A DNA stretch of 64,000 nt, from NCBI GenBank assembly GCA_948678575.1, contig CAPPGO010000005.1, positions 77,846 to 141,845 of the forward strand. The letters are read 5' to 3'. This stretch comes from an uncultured Clostridia bacterium (lineage in GTDB: Bacteria > Bacillota > Clostridia > TANB77 > CAG-508). The translations under genes and the position numbers were made by a program. Shown in pieces: positions 26,272 to 36,221 of this stretch (the stretch's first letter is position 1; each line of letters starts with the position of its first letter). The notes under the pieces were generated by a model, which saw nothing but the letters and a program-made list of their open reading frames with translations, was not told the origin of the DNA and made no database searches.

Positions 26272-28662
26272 ATGAATTTATCTTTACAGAAAAAAATAAA
26301 TTTACGACAATTTTATCATATAAGGGCGTCAGCTATTAAAGAGTTGGTGCTACATATTGATGATACAATTACTTATTCAAAGTTTCAACAGATATATAAT
26401 GCTTTTGGAAAAGGCTATGATGAAGAAACTTTTGCTAGATATGCGTTAGATATTGGAACAAATAAATTTTATAATTTAAGTTCTGGAAAAGTAAAAACAA
26501 CATCAATACTAACGAGAGAATATGTTTCTGCTGATGAAATAGAAAGCATTAGAAAAGATGTACTTGCAACTGTAACAGAATTAAAACTTAAAGACATTAG
26601 TTATGATAAATTATTAGAATTGCATAAACAATATGGTGGAAGATTATCTTTAAAGTTTTTTGCAGAAGAATTTTTAGATGTTACACCACATTCTGTTGAT
26701 TGTATGAAATCTTATGGTGCCACTCCTAAAATTCTAAAAGGGAAAAATTATGATGTAGAACTTGTTAGAAAAATAAAAGAAGATGTTATTCAAAATGCTA
26801 ATGTGCATATTAATGATGAAATTAGTTTGGATGAATTCAGACAAATTTATAAACAATTTGGACAAGGCATTGATGAAAAAATTTTTGCTCTTAAAGTTTT
26901 AGAAGCTAATACCAGTCAGGTAAATAAATTCTTAAAAGGTGATATTAAAAAAACTGCAATTTTTTCAAATTATATTGTAAATCCAGAAGAAATATATTTA
27001 CTAAGAGAAAAAGTTATAAAAAAAGAACATTTGCATATTGATGATTCAATAGATAATAAACGATTTTTAAAATTGTATAAAAAATATGCAGGTATCTTAG
27101 ATAGAGATACATTTGCAGAAGAAATTCTTGATATCAGTGCTGTTGGTGTAAAAAATATGAGAGTTTCTGGTACAAATTCACTAGTGTTAAAAGATATTGA
27201 AGTGCCAAATGAATACATATTTTTCTTACGAAATAAAATAGTTAAAAAAGAAAATTTAGCAGAAGACCAAATGCTAGAAAGAGAGCAATTTTTTAAATAT
27301 TACAAAAAGTATGCAGGCGTTTTGTCTAAAAAACAATTTGCACTTGATGTTTTAAAAATATCACCAGATTCGTTATCTCCATTTTTGTCAGGTGTAAATA
27401 AGAAAACCACAATTTTGAGTGGTGAGAAAATTACAGATTTTGAAGTTTTAAGGAAAAAAGTAATAAAAGAAAATTTTCTACATTATGATGATAAAATAGA
27501 CTATTATCAATTTAAAGCTATATATGATAAATATGGTGGAAATATTCCAGAATATATTTTTGCAGAAAGAATTTTGGATATAAATTCATCAGCATATGCT
27601 AATATATGTTTTGATAAAGGAAAAAATCGTACTTTTATTCTTTCTAGGGAAAAACTTCCAACGCCATTAGAATTTGAATTACTAAAAAATAAAGTTTTAT
27701 TAGAAAATAAATTACATTTCAAAGATAAAATTAAATTTGATAAATTTGATGAAATACATAGAAAATATGGTGGTATAATACCAGATTATATATTTGCAGA
27801 TAAAATTTTTGGAATAAGAAAAACAAAACTTGCTGAGATGTCTAAAAACCATGAATTAGAAGTTACAATTTTACCAGCAGCAAAAGTTCCAATAAAAGAA
27901 TTAAAAACTTTGCGTAGAAAAGTTAAAAAAGATAATAAATTAGAGCCAAAAAAAGAAATTAGTTTAGCCAATTTTGAAAAGTGGTATTCACAATATAAAC
28001 ATGTATTAAGTCCAATAATGTTTGCAAGGGGTGTTTTAGGAGTTCATAGACAGAATTTGAATAAATTAAAACATGGCGATTGTGAAACTGTACTAGCTTA
28101 TCAAGCAGATGATAATTTAGAAAAATTGCCATGGGTTAATACTAAAAAAGATTTGTTGGAAGATTATCATTTTGTAAAAACTATTGAGAAAAGTTCGAAA
28201 AAAATTATAGAAGATTACAAATATACTCCTAAGAATGTTGAGAAAATTAAAACATATTTACAAATGTGTGCAAATGAAACCAAAAATAGAAGATTTTCAA
28301 GAGAAGATATTCTGTTTTTAGATGAATGTGTAGAATTTGTAGTTGGTGGAGTAAAGGAAATTAGCAATTTTGTAAAGGTTTCAGTATCAGCAGAAGAATA
28401 CGAGCTTGGTGCAAGATGTATCTCAAAAAACATAGATAATGAGGGAATTACTGGCGAAGAGAGAACAAAATTGTTAGCAATGAAAGTTCAACTTAATAAA
28501 TCATCTAAAAGAAAAGCTGCAACTAATATGGTTTTTAATAATGATGCTACTGATCAAATTATAAATAGAACAGGACTTACAGAAACTGAAATAAGCAAAC
28601 TCAGAAGAAAAATACATGGTAATTCAATAAAATCAAAAGAAAAAGAACCTAAAACTATTTAA
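26272..28662 (+). CDS. Tandem-repeat protein with eight ~78-residue helical repeats
   Basis: This 796-residue protein is built from eight imperfect repeats of about 75-80 residues. Each runs as a helix with LH(I/Y)DD-I-xxxxF, then Y-KYGG, then xxFAxxILDI, a turn with a Gly, T-IL, and a basic helix LRxKV. The FA-x-x-(V/I)-L-x-I-x-x-x-x-x-x-x-L-x-G part looks like a helix-turn-helix. About 150 non-repeat residues follow, with a basic end. There is no signal peptide or membrane segment. The start at 26272 follows GAAGG; a TTG at 26251 is possible. It may bind nucleic acid or a long polymer in register; I cannot name a family. Confidence 0.75.
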   Translation: MNLSLQKKINLRQFYHIRASAIKELVLHIDDTITYSKFQQIYNAFGKGYDEETFARYALDIGTNKFYNLSSGKVKTTSILTREYVSADEIESIRKDVLATVTELKLKDISYDKLLELHKQYGGRLSLKFFAEEFLDVTPHSVDCMKSYGATPKILKGKNYDVELVRKIKEDVIQNANVHINDEISLDEFRQIYKQFGQGIDEKIFALKVLEANTSQVNKFLKGDIKKTAIFSNYIVNPEEIYLLREKVIKKEHLHIDDSIDNKRFLKLYKKYAGILDRDTFAEEILDISAVGVKNMRVSGTNSLVLKDIEVPNEYIFFLRNKIVKKENLAEDQMLEREQFFKYYKKYAGVLSKKQFALDVLKISPDSLSPFLSGVNKKTTILSGEKITDFEVLRKKVIKENFLHYDDKIDYYQFKAIYDKYGGNIPEYIFAERILDINSSAYANICFDKGKNRTFILSREKLPTPLEFELLKNKVLLENKLHFKDKIKFDKFDEIHRKYGGIIPDYIFADKIFGIRKTKLAEMSKNHELEVTILPAAKVPIKELKTLRRKVKKDNKLEPKKEISLANFEKWYSQYKHVLSPIMFARGVLGVHRQNLNKLKHGDCETVLAYQADDNLEKLPWVNTKKDLLEDYHFVKTIEKSSKKIIEDYKYTPKNVEKIKTYLQMCANETKNRRFSREDILFLDECVEFVVGGVKEISNFVKVSVSAEEYELGARCISKNIDNEGITGEERTKLLAMKVQLNKSSKRKAATNMVFNNDATDQIINRTGLTETEISKLRRKIHGNSIKSKEKEPKTI

Positions 28663-28745
28663 GATTGAAAAAAATTTTTAAAAGTCTTGAATATTTTTAT
28701 ATATAAGTTATAATAGTTATAGAGTCTATTTTAAGGAGTATATTC

Positions 28746-28997
28746 ATGTCAAAAATTTGTAAAATACTAATAATTATTTGCATATTGAGTACATTTTTTA
28801 TGGGAGCAGTTTTAGCAACAGAAGGAGAAGAAACAAACACTGCTGACATTTCTACACAAGTTACTAGTGTAACTTCGATGTCAAATTTACCGGAAGCTAA
28901 TTTAGGCTTAAATAATATATTAAATGTAATTCTTATTTCGATAGGAGTTCTGCTTATATTATTTGCAATAGCAATTTTAATTAGATTAAAAAAATAA
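28746..28997 (+). CDS. Small envelope protein with signal peptide and C-terminal helix
   Basis: The 83-residue product has a signal peptide (about 1-26, ending AVLATEG), a short Thr/Ser-rich external part and a C-terminal membrane helix (about 57-79) with a basic tail. AAGGAG precedes the ATG. It may be a surface-anchored peptide. It converges on another small envelope protein at a shared terminator. No family is recognised. Confidence 0.7.
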   Translation: MSKICKILIIICILSTFFMGAVLATEGEETNTADISTQVTSVTSMSNLPEANLGLNNILNVILISIGVLLILFAIAILIRLKK

Positions 28998-29021
28998 AGT
29001 CGGTATAAAACCGACTTTTTA
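28996..29021. terminator. Bidirectional terminator
   Basis: AAAGTCGGT-ATAA-ACCGACTTTTT lies between two convergent small envelope genes. Confidence 0.88.
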
Positions 29022-29026
29022 TTTTG

Positions 29027-29467
29027 TTAGTCTCTATCATTACTTTGCATAGCGTAATACCAAATAGCAGCAATTATTATAACAGCAGCTATTGCAAATA
29101 TTACCCACATCCAAGTTGTAGTTGACATACCAGTAGAGTTCATTGCATTATCAACGCTTGTTCTACTTGTACTATAATTACCATTATTATAATTTCTATT
29201 ATTGTTATCATAGTTAACATGATTATTGTTTGAATCCATACGATTTCCCATATTTCCAATTGCATCACCAGTATCACGAACAGCTCTATCTGTTCCATTT
29301 ACTATTCCTTTTGCAGCATCTCCAATAGAGTTTACACCTTTATCTATTGAAGAACTTACATCATTACCTAAATTAACTTTATCAGTGTTAGTAGCTGCAA
29401 AGCAAAAACTTGAACATAATGAAAGAAGAATACTAACTAAAATGCCTATAAAAACTTTCTTAGTCAT
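29027..29467 (-). CDS. Signal-peptide protein with Asn-rich linker and C-terminal helix
   Basis: The 146-residue product has a signal peptide (about 1-25, cut near CFAA), an apolipoprotein-like helical part (GVNSIGDAAKGIVNGTD), an Asn/Tyr-rich linker (about 80-105) and a C-terminal membrane helix (about 118-138) ending in a charged tail. AGGAGG precedes the ATG. This double-anchored layout is shared with the convergent gene at 28746. Function unknown. Confidence 0.72.
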   Translation of the reverse strand: MTKKVFIGILVSILLSLCSSFCFAATNTDKVNLGNDVSSSIDKGVNSIGDAAKGIVNGTDRAVRDTGDAIGNMGNRMDSNNNHVNYDNNNRNYNNGNYSTSRTSVDNAMNSTGMSTTTWMWVIFAIAAVIIIAAIWYYAMQSNDRD

Positions 29468-29587
29468 AGTTTCCTCCTAAAATATATCTTGAAAATGAAA
29501 AGTAAATTTTCATTTCAGTATTAGTATTGATTTTTAAGCTTAAAATATGCTAACAAAATTTGCAAAAATTAAAACTAAAATATAACA

Positions 29588-29616
29588 TTGATTTTTTAGA
29601 AAAACCAATGTATAAT
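29588..29616 (+). promoter_or_regulatory. Promoter of the coiled-coil membrane protein gene
   Basis: TTGATT and TATAAT are separated by 17 bases, about 32 bases before the start at 29649. Confidence 0.7.
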
Positions 29617-29648
29617 GTCGTTAGAATAAGTGAAAGGAGAGCTTTCTT

Positions 29649-30500
29649 ATGGCGAATAAAAAAGAAGATATTACAAAAGATAAAGATGTTAAAAAAATTT
29701 TAAACGAAATAGACAATCAAATTAATAACAAAAAAGAAGAAATGTTAAAAGAATTTACTGAGAAAATGGACGAGCAAATTGAAATTGCTGTTCAGAAAAA
29801 AGTTGAACAAATAGAAAAGAAAATAGTTAAGGCGAAAAATGGTAAAATTTTTAGAAGAGATATTTTCATTATTATTTTATTTGTGGTTGCTCTTTATTTA
29901 GCATATTGCTTATATGAAATAGGATATTTTAATAAAAATTTAGAAAACAATGATAACAATAGTATTTCACAAAACGATATTATAAATGCAGATGTTAAAG
30001 AAGAAATTTTACCAGCATCATATTATATAGAAAAATATTCTTATTTAGTTGATAATGTTCAAATACCAAATTTTATACAAATATTTCAAAATGGTATAAC
30101 AAAAGATACTATTACAAATAATCTTAAATTGCAAATTGCTTATAAAAATTTAGATGAAACAGATAAAGAAGATAATGGAACAGTAATAAGTATTGCAAGT
30201 GAAAAAATATTAACTTCATATCAAAATATTTGTGGTGATGATGAAATAATAGAGTTTACAAATTTTGAATATGAAAACTTAAAATTTTTGTATTTTAATG
30301 ATACTTTTATTGCAGGAAAAGAAAATGCTGATAATACATTAACAGCACCTACATCAACAACTAATTATCAATTAGTAAATGCGTATAAGCAAGACAATAT
30401 ACTTACTTTTGATGTGAAATTTGAAGGACAAGAAACTATATATAAATACAGTTTTAAGGAAGTTGCAGGAATTTATTATTTTGATAAAATTGTGAAATAA
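29649..30500 (+). CDS. Coiled-coil single-pass membrane protein
   Basis: The 283-residue product has a cytoplasmic coiled-coil half (about 5-68, many Lys/Glu), a membrane helix (about 75-95) and an extracytoplasmic domain of about 180 residues. The external part has alternating polar strands and no cysteine pair. AAAGGAGA precedes the ATG. No family is recognised; the layout suits a sensor or scaffold that links envelope and cytoplasm. Confidence 0.65.
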   Translation: MANKKEDITKDKDVKKILNEIDNQINNKKEEMLKEFTEKMDEQIEIAVQKKVEQIEKKIVKAKNGKIFRRDIFIIILFVVALYLAYCLYEIGYFNKNLENNDNNSISQNDIINADVKEEILPASYYIEKYSYLVDNVQIPNFIQIFQNGITKDTITNNLKLQIAYKNLDETDKEDNGTVISIASEKILTSYQNICGDDEIIEFTNFEYENLKFLYFNDTFIAGKENADNTLTAPTSTTNYQLVNAYKQDNILTFDVKFEGQETIYKYSFKEVAGIYYFDKIVK

Positions 30501-30566
30501 AATTAAATTTATTTACTTTAAAATATCATTATGATATACTTTTCTTATTAGAGAAGGAGGATAAAA

Positions 30567-32087
30567 ATGAATAAAAAAGTTTTATTTACAATTATGTTTT
30601 TAAGCTTAATTATAGGAGTGCAATTCTTATTTGCAAATTCAGCAAATGCAATTTCTGAAGAAAAATATTATAATGATTATATTAGTTATTATGTATTAGA
30701 TGATGGTACGATTAATGTTACTAGACGTTATAATAATAATTCAGATGCTATAACAAAATTAGAAATTCCATCAACAATAGAAGGAAAAAAAGTAACTTCA
30801 ATAATGGGATTTAATGGCTTAAAAGGATTAGAAACAATAATTTTGCCAGATGGAATTAAAAGAATTTCAATATCAGCTTTTGCTAATTGTACTGCATTAA
30901 AAACCATTAATTTACCAGATACAATTACAGAAATTGGCGACTGTGCTTTTTCAGGTTGCACATCGTTAAAGTCAATTGTTTTACCAAAAAATTTGAAAAT
31001 ATTAGAAGGAGCAGTATTTCATAATTGTATATCATTAACAGATATTATTTTGCCAGAAGAGTTAGAAACAATAGATTTTTATGTTGACACATTAACATAT
31101 CGTGGATATGGAGCTTTTGAAGGTTGTACATCATTAAAAAATATTAAATTACCAAATAATCTTAAATTCATTAGTCATGCAGCTTTTGAAGATACTGGTT
31201 TTACAACTGTAACTTTACCAGATTCAATAACTAATATAAATACTTGTTTATTTTATGGATGTGATAATTTTACAATATTTAAAATGTCTAATAGTATAAA
31301 TAGTGTAGAACAGTATGCTTTTGGCGGATGTCCAAATTTAAGAGAATTATATTTTTCAAAAAATATAACCAAAATAGATAATAAAATTTTTGATTTAGCT
31401 TCTGAGAAGTATTCTGTAACACCAAAAGGACCAACAGATTTAAGTAAATTAACAATTTATGGATATACAGGAACAGTAGCAGAAACTTTTGCAAAAGAAA
31501 AAGAAATAAAATTTGTTGCTTTAAAAGATGAACCAACATTTAGTGATGTCAAAAAAGGAGATTGGTTCTATAATGCAGCGGAATATTGTAATAGTAATAG
31601 AATTATTACAGGATACAAAGATGGAACTTTTGCGCCTAATGATAAATTATCAAGAGGAATGTTAGTTACAATACTTTATAAAATGGAAAGTGAGCCAGCA
31701 ATAACAGGAATTTCAAAATTTCCAGATGTGCAAAATGCAAAACACTATTATTATAAAGCTGTAGTTTGGGCATCAAACAACAATATTGTAAAAGGATATA
31801 ACAATGGAAAATTTGGAGTAGGTGATAACATAACAAGAGAAGATTTAGCTGTAATTTTAAATAGATATGCAAAATACAAAGGAAAAAATATAACACAAAC
31901 TAATAATTTAAGCGGATTTACAGACGCAAATAGAATTTCAAGTTATGCACTACCACAAATGCAATGGGCAGTGGGAGCAGGAGTAATAACAGGAAATAAA
32001 GATAAAACATTAGCTCCAAAAGGAGAAAGTTCAAGAGCAGAAGCAGCAGCTATGATGGAAAAATATTGTAAAAGAGTTGGAAGATAA
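30567..32087 (+). CDS. BspA-type leucine-rich-repeat surface protein with three SLH domains
   Basis: The 506-residue protein has a signal peptide (about 1-28), seven or so BspA/LRR_5 repeats (about 55-310; pattern xxAFxxCxxLxxIxLPxxLxxI) and three C-terminal S-layer-homology domains starting near residues 326, 388 and 450 (FSDVKKGDWFY, FPDVQNAKHYY, FTDANRISSYA). SLH domains bind pyruvylated secondary wall polymers; BspA repeats often bind host or matrix ligands. AGAAGGAGG precedes the ATG. It is about 220 residues shorter than typical large BspA proteins and related to the protein at 59607. Confidence 0.93.
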   Translation: MNKKVLFTIMFLSLIIGVQFLFANSANAISEEKYYNDYISYYVLDDGTINVTRRYNNNSDAITKLEIPSTIEGKKVTSIMGFNGLKGLETIILPDGIKRISISAFANCTALKTINLPDTITEIGDCAFSGCTSLKSIVLPKNLKILEGAVFHNCISLTDIILPEELETIDFYVDTLTYRGYGAFEGCTSLKNIKLPNNLKFISHAAFEDTGFTTVTLPDSITNINTCLFYGCDNFTIFKMSNSINSVEQYAFGGCPNLRELYFSKNITKIDNKIFDLASEKYSVTPKGPTDLSKLTIYGYTGTVAETFAKEKEIKFVALKDEPTFSDVKKGDWFYNAAEYCNSNRIITGYKDGTFAPNDKLSRGMLVTILYKMESEPAITGISKFPDVQNAKHYYYKAVVWASNNNIVKGYNNGKFGVGDNITREDLAVILNRYAKYKGKNITQTNNLSGFTDANRISSYALPQMQWAVGAGVITGNKDKTLAPKGESSRAEAAAMMEKYCKRVGR

Positions 32088-32225
32088 TAAAATATTTATT
32101 TGAGGTGAAAGCAAAAGAAGGAAACATTGGATATAAAGAATGACAAGAAGTATTAATTTATTATAATCCGTATTAAATAATGCAAGTATATAATAGTGAT
32201 GATACTGAAAATCAATAATTCTAAT

Positions 32226-32268
32226 AAAAACTAATTTTACAAAGATAATTTGCAAAATTAGTTTTTTT
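32226..32268 (+). terminator. Terminator upstream of the two-component cluster
   Basis: AAAAACTAATTTT pairs with AAAATTAGTTTTTTT across a 15-base loop. A near copy of this stem ends the cluster at 39633. The 210 bases between the surface-protein gene and the next gene hold this hairpin and no credible ORF. Confidence 0.8.
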
Positions 32269-32297
32269 GTCAAAAAACAAGAACTTGGAGGAACTTT

Positions 32298-32954
32298 ATG
32301 AAAAAAATATTAGTAGTTGAAGATGATAGTACTATTCATAATTTTATAAAAGAATTTCTTGAAAAAGAAAATTATGTTGTAAGAAATGCTTATTCTGGAA
32401 AAGAAGCACTAGATATATTAAATACTGAAAGAATAGATTTAATTTTATTAGATTTAATGTTACCAGAAGTTAGTGGAGAAGAAATAGTTAAAGAAATAAG
32501 AACTAATATACCAATTATAGTAATCAGTGCAAAAACTTCTTATGATAGTAAAGTTAATGTATTGTTAGATGGTGCAAATGATTATATTACTAAGCCATTT
32601 GACAAAAATGAATTACTTGCTAGAATACAAGTTCAACTTAGAAAAAACAGTAAAAATAATTTGAAATATAAAGATTTAGAGTTATTACAAGATGGTAAAA
32701 CTCTGAAAATAAAAAATAGTAAAATAACTTTAACAAAAACAGAATATGCAATATTAAAACAATTATTACTAACTCCTGACAAAGTTGTTATTAAGACAAA
32801 GCTAGTAAATTTAATAAGTGAGGATACAGAAGATGGAGATGAAAATTCTTTAAAGGTTCATATAAGTAATATGAGAAAGAAAATAAGAAAAATTACAGAA
32901 ATTGAATATATTGAAGCTGTATGGGGAATCGGATTTAAAATGAAACAAAACTGA
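32298..32954 (+). CDS. OmpR/PhoB-family response regulator
   Basis: The 218-residue regulator has a receiver domain (about 1-115) with the acidic pair ED (8-9), phosphoacceptor Asp in LILLDLMLPEVSG, and Lys in ITKPFDK, followed by a winged-helix DNA-binding domain (about 125-217; DENSLKVHISNMRKKI). Its probable kinase is encoded at 34798, after an ABC exporter; this order is typical of peptide-sensing or lantibiotic-resistance loci. AACTTGGAGG precedes the ATG. Confidence 0.93.
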   Translation: MKKILVVEDDSTIHNFIKEFLEKENYVVRNAYSGKEALDILNTERIDLILLDLMLPEVSGEEIVKEIRTNIPIIVISAKTSYDSKVNVLLDGANDYITKPFDKNELLARIQVQLRKNSKNNLKYKDLELLQDGKTLKIKNSKITLTKTEYAILKQLLLTPDKVVIKTKLVNLISEDTEDGDENSLKVHISNMRKKIRKITEIEYIEAVWGIGFKMKQN

Positions 32955-33033
32955 TTTGTATAAAATATTTACTATTTCTTAACTGAATTCTTATAATAAA
33001 TATTGTTATAATAAAAATGAAGGAGGTAAGAAA

Positions 33034-33949
33034 ATGGAATATATTATAGAAACAGATAATCTTACAAAAAAATATAAAGGATTTATAGCATTAAATAATT
33101 TTAATATACACATTCCAGAAGGCTCTATTTATGGACTTATAGGTAAAAATGGAGCAGGGAAAACAACATTAATAAGATTGATATGTGGACTTCAAAATCC
33201 AACTTCTGGAACATATTCAATTTATGGGGTGAAAAATACAAGCACTAATGTAATAACTGTTAGAAAAAGAATAGGTGCAATTATTGAAACACCTTCAATT
33301 TATCTTGATATGACCGCTGAGCAAAATTTAAAGCAGCAATTTAAAATTATAGGACTTCCTATTACAGATTATCTATATGACATATTAGAACTTGTTGGGT
33401 TGGATAGAACAGGTAAAAAGCAAGTTAAAAATTTTTCCTTAGGAATGAAACAAAGACTAGGAATTGCAGTAGCATTAGTTGGACATCCTGATTTTCTTGT
33501 ATTAGATGAACCTATAAATCGGACTTGATCCAGAAGGAATAATTGAAATCAGAGAACTAATACTAAAATTAAATAAAGAAAAAGGTATTACTGTTTTAAT
33601 ATCAAGTCATTATCTAGATGAGTTATCAAAAATTGCAACTGATTATGGTTTTATTGATAGAGGCAGAGTTATAAAAGAAATTAGCAGTAAAGAATTAGGA
33701 CAAAAATCTAAAAAAAGAATTGAAATTTTGGTAAGTAATTTAAAAGAATGTATTAAATATTTAGAAGAACATAAAATTTCTTACAAAGTTATGTCTGAAA
33801 AACAAGTTAATATATATAGTAAGGTTAATATTTCAGAACTTGTTATAGCACTTTCAAATAAAAATTGCATAGTAACGAATTTTCGAGAAAAAGAAGAGAC
33901 TCTTGAAAGTTACTATATGAAATTAATTGGGGGTGAAAAAAATGTTTAA
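33034..33949 (+). CDS. ABC-2 type exporter ATPase, requires +1 recoding
   Basis: The ATPase has Walker A GKNGAGKTT (about 38-46), signature FSLGMKQRLG (about 136-145) and Walker B FLVLDEP (about 154-160). The frame then meets CGG-A at 33520 and would stop at once (LDEPINRT-stop); without the C it continues NGLDPEG and restores the D-loop, H-loop (SSHYL) and C-terminal domain, giving 304 residues. The recoded residue is the conserved Gly (163) of the N-G-L-D-P D-loop. A GGAGGT site precedes the ATG. The stop overlaps the permease start. The protein should energise the membrane partner next door. Confidence 0.88.
33520..33523 (+). other. CGGA recoding site 2 (ABC ATPase)
   Basis: AAT-CGG-A; the frame resumes at GGA (33521), giving the D-loop N-G-L-D. 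Without recoding a TGA stop follows one codon later. Confidence 0.85.
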
Positions 33950-34784
33950 ATTATTAAATGCAAATTTTTCTAGATTAAAACATAGTAAAATGTTGTATGT
34001 AATCATTATTATTACTGTTATTATAGCACTGTTTTTCATATTCAATCATTTTAAAGTGCAATTAAAAGTTGGAAGTAAAAATATGACTTATGATATGGAT
34101 AAAATGATGCTAAATTATATTAATATAATAGGATTATTTATGGCAATGTTTACTAGTTTATTCATAGGAACAGAATATGATTATGGCACAATTAGAAATA
34201 AAATTATAGTGGGTCATAGTAGAACAAGTATATATTTTTCAAATTTAATTGTTAGCATAGTAGTAGGCATATTATTAGAATTTATTTATATGTTAATAGT
34301 TATAGGAATTGGAGTGCCTCTTCTTGCAAAATTGAACTTATCTTTTTCGCAATATATAATAATTTTCTTAGAAACCATTTTAGTTATTAGTGCATATTCA
34401 TCTTTTTTTACACTAATATCTTTTGCTTTTTCTAATGTAACTTTTTCAATAACAGCTTGTATGCTTTTGCTTTTAGGAATGTACATTATTTCTGCTAATT
34501 TAGCATATCCTATAAATATGCCTAAAAATATAACAGAAAGTTATTATGATGATCAAGGAATAGAACATGTTGTAAAAGCTATGCCAAATCCAAATTATCC
34601 TTCAAAACAAAAAATGTTTATATATAAAAATATATATTATAGTATTCCCACAGGACAAGCTTCTGAAATTTCAGGAAAATTAAATAAGGTAGATACATTT
34701 AATTTAGTAAAATATTCATTAGGTTTTATTTGTACTACTAATATAATAGGTATATACATATTTAAGAAAAAGGATCTAAAATAG
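33942..34784 (+). CDS. ABC-2 type exporter permease
   Basis: The 280-residue protein has six predicted membrane helices (about 14-35, 55-75, 92-122, 132-155, 165-185 and 255-275) and an extracytoplasmic loop near 190-250. The layout matches small ABC-2 permeases of the lantibiotic-immunity or bacitracin-export type. Its ATG, just after GGGGGTGAA, overlaps the stop of the ATPase gene by eight bases. It pairs with the recoded ATPase upstream. Confidence 0.82.
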   Translation: MFKLLNANFSRLKHSKMLYVIIIITVIIALFFIFNHFKVQLKVGSKNMTYDMDKMMLNYINIIGLFMAMFTSLFIGTEYDYGTIRNKIIVGHSRTSIYFSNLIVSIVVGILLEFIYMLIVIGIGVPLLAKLNLSFSQYIIIFLETILVISAYSSFFTLISFAFSNVTFSITACMLLLLGMYIISANLAYPINMPKNITESYYDDQGIEHVVKAMPNPNYPSKQKMFIYKNIYYSIPTGQASEISGKLNKVDTFNLVKYSLGFICTTNIIGIYIFKKKDLK

Positions 34785-34797
34785 AAAGGTATGAATT

Positions 34798-35673
34798 TTG
34801 AGTATTTTTATTATAGTATTAATAGTTATTGTGATTTATTGTGCAATTAAGATATTTCTTTTAAGAAAATCAATCAAAGAAATAAGATTTAACCTAAATA
34901 GAATCTTAGTATCTAATACAAATAATTTAATCTCTATATCGTCAACGGATAGGGAATTAATAAATTTAACTAATGATTTGAATGTAGAGTTAGAAAAGTT
35001 AAGAGAAGAACGATTACAGTACGAAAATGGTAATCAGGAGTTAAAACACTCAATAACCAATATTTCTCATGATTTAAGGACTCCACTTACTGCTATTAGT
35101 TGTTATGTAGATTTGCTTAAAGAAGAAATATTGACAAAAAAACAAGGTAGATATATTAATATAATAAACGATAAAACAAATGAGCTAGTTAATTTAACAG
35201 AGCAGTTATTTGATTATTCAAAAAGTCTAGATTTAGAGAAAAAAAATAATAAAAAAAGTTATTGTATTAATGAAATTTTAGAAGAAACAGTTGGTAGCTA
35301 TTATAATATATTTAAGAAAAAAGATATAATTCCTAATATAAAAATATGTGAAAAAAAGATATATAAAAACATTGATAAAACTAAGGTAATTAGAATTTTT
35401 GAAAATTTAATTTCAAATTGTATTAGATATAGTGATAATGGATGCAATATAGAATTGAAAGAAAGTGGTAAAGTTGTTTTTTCAAATAAAGCAAGTAAAT
35501 TAGATTCAATGACAGTTAAAAAGATATTCGATAGATATTATACTATTGAAAATATAGATAAAAATTCTGGTGTTGGATTGTCAATAGCTAAGCAACTAGT
35601 TGAATTAAATGGAGGAAATATTGTAGCAAAATATTTAAAAGATGTTTTATACATAGAAATCGAATTAGAATAA
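34798..35673 (+). CDS. Sensor histidine kinase
   Basis: The 291-residue kinase has one N-terminal membrane helix (about 2-22), a short cytoplasmic linker without a large sensor domain, a HisKA domain with SHDLRTPL (phospho-His near residue 94) and an HATPase domain with ENLISNCIRYS (N-box) and GVGLSIAKQL (G2 box). Such small intramembrane-type kinases often sense through the neighbouring ABC permease. Start TTG, eight bases after GAAAGG. The cognate regulator is probably that at 32298. Confidence 0.9.
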   Translation: MSIFIIVLIVIVIYCAIKIFLLRKSIKEIRFNLNRILVSNTNNLISISSTDRELINLTNDLNVELEKLREERLQYENGNQELKHSITNISHDLRTPLTAISCYVDLLKEEILTKKQGRYINIINDKTNELVNLTEQLFDYSKSLDLEKKNNKKSYCINEILEETVGSYYNIFKKKDIIPNIKICEKKIYKNIDKTKVIRIFENLISNCIRYSDNGCNIELKESGKVVFSNKASKLDSMTVKKIFDRYYTIENIDKNSGVGLSIAKQLVELNGGNIVAKYLKDVLYIEIELE

Positions 35674-35777
35674 ATATTATGAATTGTAAAATAAAAGTTA
35701 TTAAAAAATATCTAATTTTTACTTGATAATAAAATTATTCTATGATAAAATATGAAAAAATAAAGTTGAGGTGAAAT

Positions 35778-36221
35778 ATGAATAAAAACTTAAAGATTGC
35801 TATTATAGTGGTTATTATTGCAATAGTTGCATTTTTAGCTATTTATTTAGTTGTAAATAATAACAAAAAAAATTTACAAAATAATCCAGTAGATAATCAA
35901 AATGTTGAAAGTGGTGAGAATATGGATACAACAATGAATGCAATTGTACTTAGAGTAAATGAAGATTCTTTAGATGTCATGATAGGATCAGATGAAGAAA
36001 AATATGTAAATAATGTAGCATTTTCAAAAGAAGGTAATATTGGTTTTAAAGAAGGACAAGAGATTTTAATATATTATAATTCAAGTCCTGAATCAGTTAT
36101 ACCAGGTCAAATCATAGATGTCGGAAAAATTGAGATTGTAAAAGAACAAAGTGATACTACAATACCTGATGAAATAAATCAAATGTTTCAAGAGACTGAA
36201 AATACTATTGAAAATCAATAA
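35778..36221 (+). CDS. Membrane-anchored small protein, DUF3221-like
   Basis: The 147-residue product has a signal-anchor (about 6-27), then an external domain of about 80 residues with NAIVLRVNEDSLDVM...FKEGQEILIYY, the feel of an OB-like DUF3221 domain, and a Glu/Asn-rich tail. GAGGTGAAA precedes the ATG. It sits between two exporter modules of the same cluster and may be an accessory or immunity protein. The family match is by eye. Confidence 0.6.
   Translation: MNKNLKIAIIVVIIAIVAFLAIYLVVNNNKKNLQNNPVDNQNVESGENMDTTMNAIVLRVNEDSLDVMIGSDEEKYVNNVAFSKEGNIGFKEGQEILIYYNSSPESVIPGQIIDVGKIEIVKEQSDTTIPDEINQMFQETENTIENQ

Noticed and set aside
32088..32297. A short ORF in the gap before the response regulator
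   Set aside because: GTG after a GAGGTG-like site opens just 12 codons, and nothing conserved is seen; only the terminator is supported.
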